From an uncultured Clostridia bacterium (GTDB lineage: Bacteria; Bacillota; Clostridia; Christensenellales; UBA1242): a stretch of 17,720 bases of DNA. Under the pieces are notes generated by a model. The model saw nothing but the letters and a program-made list of their open reading frames with translations, had not been told where the DNA came from and did not search any database. The translations under genes were made by a program, and so were the position numbers. This document shows, in pieces, positions 1-6,170 of this stretch. The stretch lies in NCBI GenBank assembly GCA_937911885.1, contig CALDPW010000057.1, positions 1 to 17,720 of the forward strand. The letters run 5' to 3'. Within the stretch, counting starts at the first letter, position 1, and each line of letters begins with the position of its first letter.

Positions 1-266
1 TTAGCAAGATTTGCTTCTTCGGGAGTCATTGTTGGAATATCGCCCTTTTTAAGTTTTTTAGCCAAATTTTTGTAATAGGTTTTTTGTGTGTTTTTTAACA
101 ATTTTAAAATATCCTTATTATATGCGCCCAAAAAAGTAGTAAATATTTCGCCATCGTTATTTAATGAAATGGTTAAAACTGTGCAAGCTTGTTCGCTAAC
201 AAGTTCTTCGTTTTCTTTTGAAAATATTTTTAGAGTTAAATCGTTATTTGTTTCAAACTTTTCCAT
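1..266 (-). CDS. Hypothetical protein, C-terminus cut by window edge
   Basis: This is the N-terminal 88 codons of a minus-strand gene that runs off the left edge. It starts at the ATG at 266, and AGGA (7 nt upstream on the minus strand) is a good ribosome binding site. The stop codon of ychF lies only 8 nt before the ATG, so the two genes are almost certainly co-transcribed and probably translationally coupled. The visible part begins MEKFETNNDLTLKIF and has a mixed strand-like N-terminal half, followed by a lysine-rich helical stretch with the segment LGAYNKDILKLLKN. No signal peptide or membrane helix is visible. I do not recognise the family and assign no function. Co-transcription with a ribosome-associated ATPase could hint at a translation link, but that is only inference. 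Confidence 0.75.
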   Translation of the reverse strand, partial: MEKFETNNDLTLKIFSKENEELVSEQACTVLTISLNNDGEIFTTFLGAYNKDILKLLKNTQKTYYKNLAKKLKKGDIPTMTPEEANLA

Positions 267-274
267 ATTTTATC

Positions 275-1369
275 CTACACGTTAAATTTAAACAACACAA
301 CGTCGCCATCTTTAACAACATATTCTTTGCCTTCGATGCGAACTTTACCTTTTTCTTTTGCCTTAATAAAGTTGCCACATTCAACCAAATCGTTGTAGCT
401 AACAATTTCGGCTTTAATAAATCCACGTTCAAAGTCGGTATGAATTTTTCCTGCTGCTTGTGGGGCACAAGTTCCTTTTGTTATTGTCCAAGCTCTAACT
501 TCTTTTTCGCCAGCTGTTAAATAACTAATTAAGCCCAACAAATCGTAACTAGCAACAATAAGTTTTGATAAACCTGTTTCGTTTATGCCAAGTTCTTGTT
601 TAAACATATCAGCTTCTTCATCGGTTAAAGAACAAAGTTCTTCTTCAAGTCTTGCGCAAACAACAATTGTTTTGGCGTTTTCGTTTGAAGCATAATCTTT
701 AACTTGTTTAACATATTCTAATTCTTCGGCTGTTGTAATGTGATCGTCATCAATGTTAGCACAGTAAATTACTGGTTTGCTTGTAATTAGGAAAAAGTTT
801 TTAATAATTTCTTTTTCTTTTTCGGTAGCATTGTAGCTTCTTACTGGTTTTTCTTGTTCTAACAAGGTTTTTAAGTTTACTAAAACTTCAAATTCTTCGG
901 TAGCTTCTTTTGCTCCTGTTTTAACAGCTTTTTCAACTTTTTCAAGTCGCTTGTTAACAGTTTCTAAATCGGCTAAAATAAGTTCCAAATTAATAACTTC
1001 AATATCACGCTTAGGGTTTACTGAACCATCTACGTGGGTAATGTTTGCGTTATCAAAACATCTAACAACATGCACAATTGCATCTACCTCACGAATATGG
1101 CTTAAAAACTTGTTACCAAGGCCTTCACCACGGCTTGCGCCTTTTACCAATCCTGCAATATCAACAAATTCAATAATTGCTGGGGTTATTTTTTTTGTGT
1201 TATACATTTCGCCCAAAACATTTAATCTGTTATCCGGAACAGCAACAATTCCAACATTTGGTTCAATTGTGCAAAAAGGATAATTTTCGCTTGGGATACT
1301 ATTTTTTGTTATTGCATTAAACAATGTGCTTTTGCCAACGTTTGGCAAACCAACTACGCCTAATTTCAT
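275..1369 (-). CDS. ychF: Redox/ribosome-associated ATPase YchF (Obg/OLA1 family)
   Basis: YchF is a cytosolic TRAFAC-class P-loop protein that associates with ribosomes and, unusually for its class, prefers ATP to GTP. The protein is 364 residues, matching the usual ~363. Seen in order: the G1 P-loop GLPNVGKST (residues 7-15), the G3 motif DIAGLVKGAS with the downstream GEGLGNKFLSHIREVDAI signature, the G4-like NIDDD in the ATPase domain, a helical coiled insertion, and a C-terminal TGS domain ending in KDGDVVLFKFNV. The reading frame also allows a GTG start at 1378. That GTG is part of the Shine-Dalgarno sequence AGAGGTG itself, whereas the ATG at 1369 lies 6 nt behind it, so 1369 is chosen. 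The gene leads a minus-strand operon with the truncated gene downstream. The family assignment is firm; the exact physiological role is poorly defined across bacteria. Confidence 0.97.
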   Translation of the reverse strand: MKLGVVGLPNVGKSTLFNAITKNSIPSENYPFCTIEPNVGIVAVPDNRLNVLGEMYNTKKITPAIIEFVDIAGLVKGASRGEGLGNKFLSHIREVDAIVHVVRCFDNANITHVDGSVNPKRDIEVINLELILADLETVNKRLEKVEKAVKTGAKEATEEFEVLVNLKTLLEQEKPVRSYNATEKEKEIIKNFFLITSKPVIYCANIDDDHITTAEELEYVKQVKDYASNENAKTIVVCARLEEELCSLTDEEADMFKQELGINETGLSKLIVASYDLLGLISYLTAGEKEVRAWTITKGTCAPQAAGKIHTDFERGFIKAEIVSYNDLVECGNFIKAKEKGKVRIEGKEYVVKDGDVVLFKFNV

Positions 1370-1398
1370 TTTATTCACCTCTTAAATAATGCATTAAA

Positions 1399-1404
1399 AG
1401 AATA
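1399..1404 (-). promoter_or_regulatory. Probable extended -10 promoter of ychF
   Basis: On the minus strand TGC-TATTCT forms an extended -10 element about 30 nt before the ychF ATG, placing the transcript start near 1392, just ahead of the AGAGGTG ribosome binding site. The -35 region is poor (TTTTAT at 17 nt), which is tolerated by extended -10 promoters. Inferred by eye. Confidence 0.4.
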
Positions 1405-1465
1405 GCACATTTTAAATTAATATAAAAGTGAATTTTAATAAATCATATATATATAAATATTTAAA

Positions 1466-1471
1466 TATAAT
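1466..1471 (+). promoter_or_regulatory. Possible -10 element for uppP
   Basis: A perfect TATAAT lies 50 nt before the uppP start in a very AT-rich intergenic stretch. No convincing -35 is seen, and other TATAAT-like strings occur nearby (for example 1507-1512, which is too close to the start codon). The assignment is tentative. Confidence 0.3.
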
Positions 1472-1520
1472 GTATTGTGTTTAATAATTAAATTTTTGTT
1501 AAAAATTATAATGAGGGTTT

Positions 1521-2360
1521 ATGGCTATTTGGATTATTATTATTTTAGGAATTGTGCAAGGGGCTTGTGAGTTTTTGCCAGTTAGTTCAAGTGGACATTT
1601 GGTGGTGTTTTATAACATTTTTAACATAACCGAAAATACTATTTTACTATCGGTTATTTTGCATGTTGCAACACTGTTTGCAGTTGTTTTTTGTTACTAT
1701 AAACAAATTATTAAATTAATAAAAAATCCATTTTGTAACACCAACAAAAAACTGGTTGTTGCAACAATTCCAACATTGATTATTGTGCTAATTTTAAAAG
1801 GTGTTGTTGAAAAAAGTTTTGATGGATTGTTTGTTATTTGTGGTTTTGTTATAACAGCAATAGTTTTGGTTATATCGCAGTTAACGGAAAATAAACATAA
1901 CAAAATGTTGGCAAATAGTGAGTTTGTGACAAAAAGTGGCTGTTTTGATTATGATATAACCAATATTAACGTAAGCTATAAACAAGCTGTAATGGTTGGT
2001 GTGGCGCAAGGGTTGGCAATTTTTCCTGGGGTTTCACGCAGTGGATCAACCATTGCAATGGGGCTTATGTGTAATGTAAAAAAACAACACGCTGCCGATT
2101 TTTCTTTTTTGTTAAGCATACCAATTATTGTTGCTGGTTTGTTGTTTGAAGTGTTAGAGGTTATGATTAGTGGTGGTAGTGTTGGGTTTAGTTTTTTAAC
2201 ATTGCTTATTGGTTTTGTGTTTAGTTTTGTTAGTGGATTTTTGTGTATTAAGTTAATGTTAAAATTTGTTAAAAACAGCAAACTATATTGGTTTTCGATT
2301 TATCTAATATTATTAGCAATATTTTTAATACTTAATAAATATGTTTTGTTTTGGTTTTAA
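1521..2360 (+). CDS. uppP: Undecaprenyl-diphosphatase UppP (BacA family)
   Basis: UppP is an integral membrane enzyme that dephosphorylates undecaprenyl diphosphate to the monophosphate, recycling the lipid carrier used for peptidoglycan and other wall polymers. Overproduction of the family gives bacitracin resistance. The 279-residue protein is hydrophobic throughout with about eight membrane segments. Both family signatures are present: QGACEFLPVSSSGH (residues 13-26, with Glu17 and His26 at the catalytic positions) and PGVSRSGST around Arg173. The usual first Glu of the ExxxE pair is Gln13, a known type of variation. The ATG at 1521 follows a GAGGG ribosome binding site with slightly short spacing. 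A polar insertion between the membrane segments around residues 130-150 gives a little extra length. It is transcribed divergently from ychF, and argS follows after 54 nt from its own promoter. Confidence 0.95.
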   Translation: MAIWIIIILGIVQGACEFLPVSSSGHLVVFYNIFNITENTILLSVILHVATLFAVVFCYYKQIIKLIKNPFCNTNKKLVVATIPTLIIVLILKGVVEKSFDGLFVICGFVITAIVLVISQLTENKHNKMLANSEFVTKSGCFDYDITNINVSYKQAVMVGVAQGLAIFPGVSRSGSTIAMGLMCNVKKQHAADFSFLLSIPIIVAGLLFEVLEVMISGGSVGFSFLTLLIGFVFSFVSGFLCIKLMLKFVKNSKLYWFSIYLILLAIFLILNKYVLFWF

Positions 2361-2361
2361 T

Positions 2362-2389
2362 TTGAAATTGATTTTTTATGTGATATAAT
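2362..2389 (+). promoter_or_regulatory. Promoter of argS
   Basis: TTGAAA (2362-2367), a 16-nt spacer, then TATAAT (2384-2389) preceded by TGA to give an extended -10. The predicted transcript start is near 2396, just before the AGGAG ribosome binding site at 2404-2408. It begins directly behind the uppP stop codon, and no terminator lies between the genes, so argS may also receive read-through. No T-box leader is present; the 5' leader is under 20 nt. Confidence 0.75.
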
Positions 2390-2414
2390 AAGCCTAAATT
2401 ATTAGGAGATTTTT

Positions 2415-4121
2415 ATGGACATTAAATCAGCTGTAATTGCAGAATTGCAAAATTTAAAACTTGATATTAATTTTGATAGTGTTAAAAATTTGTTTGCTCT
2501 AACAAGCGATTCAAAAAATGGAGATGTTTGTTTGCCATGTTTTGTGTTGGCTAAGGAACTAAAACAAAATCCAATGCTTATTGCAACAAACATTGCAAAC
2601 GAAGTTAATAACAACACTAACGAAAATTCACTTATTAAAAAAGCAGAAGCTGTTAATGGTTATGTTAACTTTTTTACCAATCAAAGTGTTGTGGCAAAAA
2701 ATGTTATATTCGAAATTTTAAGTAATCCAGATAAGTTTGGTTCGTCCAATATGGGCAACGGCAAAACTTATGTTTTGGATTATTCGAGTGTTAACCTTGC
2801 AAAATATATGCACATTGGTCATTTAAAAACAACAATTATTGGTTTGGTTATTACCAACTTGTTAAAAAACTTGGGTTACAAAACAGTTTCGATTAACTAT
2901 GTTGGTGATTATGGCACTCCATTTGGAAAAATGATTACTGCATATCATCGTTGGGGTAACAAACAAGATATTTTAGATCGTGGTGTTGATGCTGTTCAGG
3001 ATTTATATGTTAAATTTAACCGTGAAGCCGAAAACGACGAAACACTAGAAGTTGAAGCACGTGAATGGTTTAAAAAGATTGAAAATGGTGATAAGGAAGC
3101 AACCGAACTTGCAAACTGGTTTGTTGAACTTAGCCGTGACGAAGTTGAAAGACTTTGCAATTTGCTTGGTGCAAAATTTGATAGCTGGCGTGGTGAAAGT
3201 TATTATTCCGATAAAATGCAACCAATTGTTGATGCATTAACTAAAAAAGGGTTGCTTGTTGAAAGTGAAGGGGCTCAAATTGTTAACCTTGAAAATTATG
3301 GTTTGGGTGCTGCACTTATTCAAAAAAGCGATGGAACAAGTTTATATTTAACTCGTGACCTTGCAACTATTGAAGATAGATATGTTAACTATAACTTTGA
3401 TAATGCTATTTATGTTACCGACGTTGCTCAAAAATTACACTTTAAACAATTGTTTAAAATTGTTGAGCTATTGGATAGACCATATGCTGGTAAGTTGGAA
3501 CACGTTGCTTATGGACGTTATAGTTTGCCAACAGGAAAAATTTCTTCTCGTTTAGGAAAACAAGCTTTGCTTGCTGATATTTACGAAGCCGCAAACCAAA
3601 AAGCAAAAGAAATTATGGTTGAACGTGGAACCAAAGTTGATGATTTTGAAGAAGTTGCTAAAAAAGTTGCTGTTGGAACAATTTCGTTTGAAGCAATTAA
3701 ATACGAAAAAGTTAAAGATACAGTGTTTGATTTAAATGCATCACTTAACTTTGATGGCGAAACATCACCATATATGCAATATACTTATGCACGTTTAAAA
3801 AGTGTTTTAGAAAAAGCTGGCGAAGTTGATGTTAACAAAATTGATTTTTCTAAAATTGATAACGAAGAAGGTTTTGAAATTATTAAGTTGTTAAACAGAT
3901 ATCCTTTTGTTTTAATTGATTCGTTTAACAAATTGGAACCTTGCTTGATTGTTAGACATTTAATGAGCATTTGTAGCGAAGTTAACCGTTTTTATAATCA
4001 AAAACGAATTATTGAAAATGGAGAAGTTAATCAAAACCGTTTGGCAATAATTAAGGCAACACTATGTGTGTTAAAAAATGGATTTAAAATTATTAACATT
4101 CCTGAAATTGATAAAATGTAA
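2415..4121 (+). CDS. argS: Arginyl-tRNA synthetase
   Basis: This class I aminoacyl-tRNA synthetase charges tRNA-Arg with arginine in the cytosol. The 568-residue protein shows the family layout: an N-terminal additional domain (about 1-115); the catalytic Rossmann domain with MHIGH (HIGH at 133-136) and the neighbouring NYVGDYGTPFGKM segment; the second signature in the variant form KISSR (375-379) where KMSKR/KMSTR is usual; and a C-terminal DALR anticodon-binding domain beginning near SPYMQYTYARLKSVLEK. The ATG is set by AGGAG 6 nt upstream. The length is normal and the frame is intact. The gene has its own promoter at 2362-2389 and a terminator shared with the convergent gene downstream. 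Arginine specificity rests on overall family resemblance. Confidence 0.96.
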   Translation: MDIKSAVIAELQNLKLDINFDSVKNLFALTSDSKNGDVCLPCFVLAKELKQNPMLIATNIANEVNNNTNENSLIKKAEAVNGYVNFFTNQSVVAKNVIFEILSNPDKFGSSNMGNGKTYVLDYSSVNLAKYMHIGHLKTTIIGLVITNLLKNLGYKTVSINYVGDYGTPFGKMITAYHRWGNKQDILDRGVDAVQDLYVKFNREAENDETLEVEAREWFKKIENGDKEATELANWFVELSRDEVERLCNLLGAKFDSWRGESYYSDKMQPIVDALTKKGLLVESEGAQIVNLENYGLGAALIQKSDGTSLYLTRDLATIEDRYVNYNFDNAIYVTDVAQKLHFKQLFKIVELLDRPYAGKLEHVAYGRYSLPTGKISSRLGKQALLADIYEAANQKAKEIMVERGTKVDDFEEVAKKVAVGTISFEAIKYEKVKDTVFDLNASLNFDGETSPYMQYTYARLKSVLEKAGEVDVNKIDFSKIDNEEGFEIIKLLNRYPFVLIDSFNKLEPCLIVRHLMSICSEVNRFYNQKRIIENGEVNQNRLAIIKATLCVLKNGFKIINIPEIDKM

Positions 4122-4123
4122 AC

Positions 4124-4157
4124 AAAAAAAAGAATTGCAAACTAGCAATTCTTTTTT
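4124..4157. terminator. Bidirectional terminator between argS and the convergent gene
   Basis: GAATTGC (4132-4138) pairs with GCAATTC (4145-4151) around a 6-nt loop, flanked by an A-tract on the left and a T-tract on the right, so it can terminate transcripts from both directions. It lies 2 nt after the argS stop and just before the stop of the minus-strand gene at 4171. Confidence 0.9.
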
Positions 4158-4170
4158 GTTATTAAATTAA

Positions 4171-4641
4171 TTATTTAATAATTTTTATTCTCCACATCCA
4201 AGGAGTTTCAACAGTTTTTCCTTTTAGTGTTGCATAAATCATATAAATTTTTGTAATGGTTGTTAAAATAAGCAAACCTAATCCAACAAGAGTAAAAATT
4301 AATAACAACAAGTGAACAGTTGTTGATGTTGTTTTTATGCATGTTCCTAAAATTGTTAAAACAATTCCAATAAAATCAAACACATTAATTTCTAAACCTT
4401 CGTTAGCGTTATGACGAACATAGGCACTGTTTTTATTTATTAAAAGTGGAATAAAGAACAAAATATAAGCAAGCCATGCAATGTTTTTTGTTTGTTTAAC
4501 ATCGTCACTCAAAACAACAGCTTGTTTTTTAGCTGGTTTGTTTGCAACTTCTGGCTCGGTTACTTGTTCGGCTTTTACTTCAGTGTTTTGTTCGGCAACT
4601 TTTTCTTGCTTTTGCATTACTACTTCTTTTTCTTCTGCCAT
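4171..4641 (-). CDS. Tic20/DUF4870-like membrane protein
   Basis: A 156-residue protein. The first ~45 residues are hydrophilic and rich in Lys, Glu, Val and Ala (low complexity, probably disordered and cytosolic). The rest carries about three membrane helices beginning at IAWLAYILFFIPLLI. The segment after helix 1, with its YVRHNANEGL, closely resembles the signature of the Tic20/DUF4870 family (conserved H-x-N-x-G), whose function in bacteria is not established. The start ATG follows a very strong GGGAGGG ribosome binding site 5 nt away. It is monocistronic: convergent with argS, divergent from the small gene at 4744. The family call is from memory of the motif and the function is unknown. 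Confidence 0.85.
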   Translation of the reverse strand: MAEEKEVVMQKQEKVAEQNTEVKAEQVTEPEVANKPAKKQAVVLSDDVKQTKNIAWLAYILFFIPLLINKNSAYVRHNANEGLEINVFDFIGIVLTILGTCIKTTSTTVHLLLLIFTLVGLGLLILTTITKIYMIYATLKGKTVETPWMWRIKIIK

Positions 4642-4716
4642 AGTAACCCTCCCATGAATAAATTTTTTTATTTTTAGAAAAATAAATGTAATACTACACT
4701 ATTTATCTAAGTTTAG

Positions 4717-4722
4717 TATAAT
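4717..4722 (+). promoter_or_regulatory. Possible -10 element for the 45-residue gene
   Basis: TATAAT lies 22 nt before the small gene's start codon and just ahead of its AAAGGA ribosome binding site, implying a 5' leader of about 15 nt. The -35 region is weak (CTACAC at 17 nt). Confidence 0.4.
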
Positions 4723-4743
4723 AAAATAGTAAAGGATTGTAAA

Positions 4744-4881
4744 ATGTTTTTTTATTATGGGCAATCAACAAATCACATAAAACCAGTTATGCATTGTGTT
4801 ATGTGTGGAAAACTTTTAAATTATGAAGATGAATGTGAAGCAGATTTTTGCGTGTGTGAAAATTGCCAAAACATAATATAA
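4744..4881 (+). CDS. 45-residue double-CxxC (zinc-ribbon-like) small protein
   Basis: This is a short ORF that ordinary length cut-offs miss. It starts at ATG 4744, 7 nt behind a clear AAAGGA ribosome binding site, and ends at TAA 4879-4881. The peptide has six cysteines in 45 residues: CVMC (18-21), C31, and CVCENC (C36, C38, C41). Two CxxC knuckles about 17 residues apart are typical of a zinc ribbon, and the first is followed by Gly-Lys as in many zinc knuckles. Supporting evidence for a real gene: its own -10 element, a terminator immediately behind the stop codon, and a position that fills the space between two minus-strand genes. Metal binding is inferred from cysteine spacing. Function is unknown; nucleic-acid or protein binding is possible. 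Confidence 0.72.
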   Translation: MFFYYGQSTNHIKPVMHCVMCGKLLNYEDECEADFCVCENCQNII

Positions 4882-4910
4882 AAAGAACGCTATAAAATGC
4901 GTTCTTTTGT
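4882..4910. terminator. Bidirectional terminator between two convergent genes
   Basis: AAAAGAACGC pairs with GCGTTCTTTT around an 8-nt AT loop. It begins right behind the stop of the 45-residue gene and ends just before the stop of the minus-strand gene at 4911. The A- and T-tracts on the two sides let it work in both directions. Confidence 0.88.
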
Positions 4911-5903
4911 TTAAATTCCGTAAGGACGTTGAATGTTTATGTTGCGTGAGCCAATTGAAATAAATGTTTCGGTGTAATCACTGCTTATTGTTCCATAAAA
5001 CACGGTGTTAAATGTGTCGTTAACAATGGTTACTTTAAATGTATCAATATATCTAATAGTTTTAAAGTTTCCGTTTTTATCAAATGTTACTTCCAATTTT
5101 GAGCTTACCACATCGGCTTTGTTTTCGGCATCTAAAATTCCTTGTAGAGTATAGGAATATCTGGTTGCACTAACCGAAGGAACTAACTCGCAACTGCCAG
5201 TATAAATTTGTTCGTATTTGTTGTAAAAAATTTGACCTGTTCCTGCTTTTATGGAGTTAGCATTAACAATGTTGAAAGTTTGGTTTGTATCAAATCTAAG
5301 TTTGTCGTAACAAAAGGCTTGTGATGAAGGTAGCCAACCTTGTTTGTCTTGGTTAAAAAACCAATAATATAACGAACCATCAAAATATGTTCCAGCTTCA
5401 TAATCTAAATTAAACAATCCATCAAGCATTGTTCCGTTAACTTTAAAATCAACATATTTCGAAGTTGAGTTTTGAGCTCTTACTGCTGTTAAGGTTGCTT
5501 TGTCGTTATTAAAGCTAATTCCAGCACGAGAAGTTGGACCTGATAAAAAGGCTTTGCCTTCAATAGTTGAATAAATGTTTGTTGCTTTGTTTAGTTGTTG
5601 TTCGGCATGGGTATACATTTCTAAAAAATTAAAAGCCGAAACATCAACACTTTTTTCGGAAACAGCTGTTGAAACATTTGGTTTTAAAATGTTTATATTG
5701 TTGTTTGTTTCGTTTGTGCTTTGTGTTTTAATGTTGTTTAAAGATTCTTGTTCGGCTTGTTGTCGATGTGATGCATTTTGCATATCGTGAGCAATATCGA
5801 GAGCTTTAAATTGGTTAAATTTATAAACACCAAAAAATCCACCAGCAAAACAAAAAAGCGTTAAGCAAAATATTATTAAAATGTTAAGCTTTTTTGAATT
5901 CAT
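4911..5903 (-). CDS. Membrane-anchored extracytoplasmic protein, function unknown
   Basis: A 330-residue protein with a short basic N-terminus (MNSKKLN) and one membrane helix at about residues 7-28. A Gln/Asn/Ser/Thr-rich linker follows (about 40-85), then a ~240-residue domain of alternating polar and aromatic residues that looks like mostly beta strand. No lipobox cysteine follows the helix, so it is probably an uncleaved signal anchor with the rest outside the cell. I recognise no enzymatic motif. The strand pattern with lines such as TYFDGSLYYWFF recalls lipoprotein-like beta-sheet domains, but I cannot assign a family. The start ATG is 10 nt behind AAGGA. A near-consensus promoter lies upstream, overlapped and flanked by inverted repeats, so it may be regulated. 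Confidence 0.85.
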   Translation of the reverse strand: MNSKKLNILIIFCLTLFCFAGGFFGVYKFNQFKALDIAHDMQNASHRQQAEQESLNNIKTQSTNETNNNINILKPNVSTAVSEKSVDVSAFNFLEMYTHAEQQLNKATNIYSTIEGKAFLSGPTSRAGISFNNDKATLTAVRAQNSTSKYVDFKVNGTMLDGLFNLDYEAGTYFDGSLYYWFFNQDKQGWLPSSQAFCYDKLRFDTNQTFNIVNANSIKAGTGQIFYNKYEQIYTGSCELVPSVSATRYSYTLQGILDAENKADVVSSKLEVTFDKNGNFKTIRYIDTFKVTIVNDTFNTVFYGTISSDYTETFISIGSRNINIQRPYGI

Positions 5904-5939
5904 TAAAATTTTTTCCTTAAATAAAAATTTAGCAACTTA

Positions 5940-5968
5940 ATTTTAAAATACATTAGCATAAATGTCAA
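5940..5968 (-). promoter_or_regulatory. Promoter of the membrane-anchored protein gene
   Basis: On the minus strand a perfect TTGACA (5968-5963), a 17-nt spacer and TAAAAT (5945-5940). The transcript start would be near 5933, about 30 nt before the ATG. The left-hand inverted repeat (starting at 5968) touches the -35 element. Confidence 0.75.
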
Positions 5969-6000
5969 TATTAAAGGGCTTTAATATACTATATATTAAA
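5968..6000. repeat. Three alternating 9-nt inverted half-sites, operator-like
   Basis: ATATTAAAG (5968-5976), two bases GG, then its exact reverse complement CTTTAATAT (5979-5987). The middle half-site, read as TTTAATATA (5980-5988), is also the exact reverse complement of TATATTAAA (5992-6000) after 3 nt. So three copies of one half-site alternate in direction within 33 nt. The array lies between two divergent promoters (-35 boxes at 5963-5968 minus and 6017-6022 plus), the usual place for an operator. High AT content makes chance palindromes more likely, so binding is inference. Confidence 0.45.
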
Positions 6001-6016
6001 AAAAATTAAATCTTGG

Positions 6017-6045
6017 TTGAAAAAAAATATTATATATTATATAAT
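6017..6045 (+). promoter_or_regulatory. Promoter of the serS leader/operon
   Basis: TTGAAA (6017-6022), a 17-nt spacer and a perfect TATAAT (6040-6045). The predicted start is near 6052, just before the GAGGAT ribosome binding site of the short leader ORF and about 120 nt before the serS ATG, leaving a long leader. Confidence 0.75.
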
Positions 6046-6069
6046 CAAATAAACTTTGAGGATAAAATT

Positions 6070-6126
6070 ATGTATATAGCGTTAAATTTTAAATTTAAAA
6101 AAGTTAATATTTCCCGTAAGGGATAA
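6070..6126 (+). CDS. Putative 18-residue leader peptide of serS
   Basis: ATG at 6070 stands 6 nt behind GAGGAT and opens an 18-codon frame, MYIALNFKFKKVNISRKG, ending at TAA 6124-6126. Its last third coincides with a terminator-like hairpin (6097-6133). Its only serine codon (TCC, 6112-6114) lies in the upper stem. In this position a translating or stalled ribosome would prevent the hairpin from forming, as in translation-coupled attenuation. Translation and regulation are not shown by the sequence; an accidental ORF with a fortuitous ribosome binding site is possible. Confidence 0.4.
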   Translation: MYIALNFKFKKVNISRKG

Positions 6127-6133
6127 CTTTTTT
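6097..6133 (+). terminator. Terminator-like hairpin in the serS leader (possible attenuator)
   Basis: The right arm GGGATAACTTTTTT (6120-6133) pairs with AAAAAAGTTA (6097-6106) and TCCC (6112-6115), leaving a 5-nt bulge (6107-6111) and a GTAA loop. It has the A-tract/T-tract form of the other terminators in this window but is less perfect. It stands between the only good promoter and serS, so it should lower or gate serS transcription. No T-box consensus is present. Confidence 0.5.
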
Positions 6134-6170
6134 ACGCTTATTTACATTATTACTATTTTAGGAGATTATT

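Noticed and set aside
951..1283. Plus-strand open frame of 110 codons inside ychF
   Set aside because: It is antisense to highly conserved YchF coding sequence, has no ribosome binding site, and its translation is low-complexity; it is a shadow frame.
1370..1378. GTG start of ychF at 1378
   Set aside because: The GTG is part of the AGAGGTG ribosome binding site; ATG at 1369 has ideal spacing and gives the family's usual N-terminus.
1441..1470. AT dinucleotide-rich stretch between ychF and uppP as an origin or repeat element
   Set aside because: It is short, has no DnaA boxes or iterated units, and is adequately explained as a divergent promoter region.
6097..6160. T-box riboswitch upstream of serS
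   Set aside because: No AGGGTGGNACCGCG-type antiterminator sequence or long structured leader is present; the leader is only about 120 nt and nearly pure AT.
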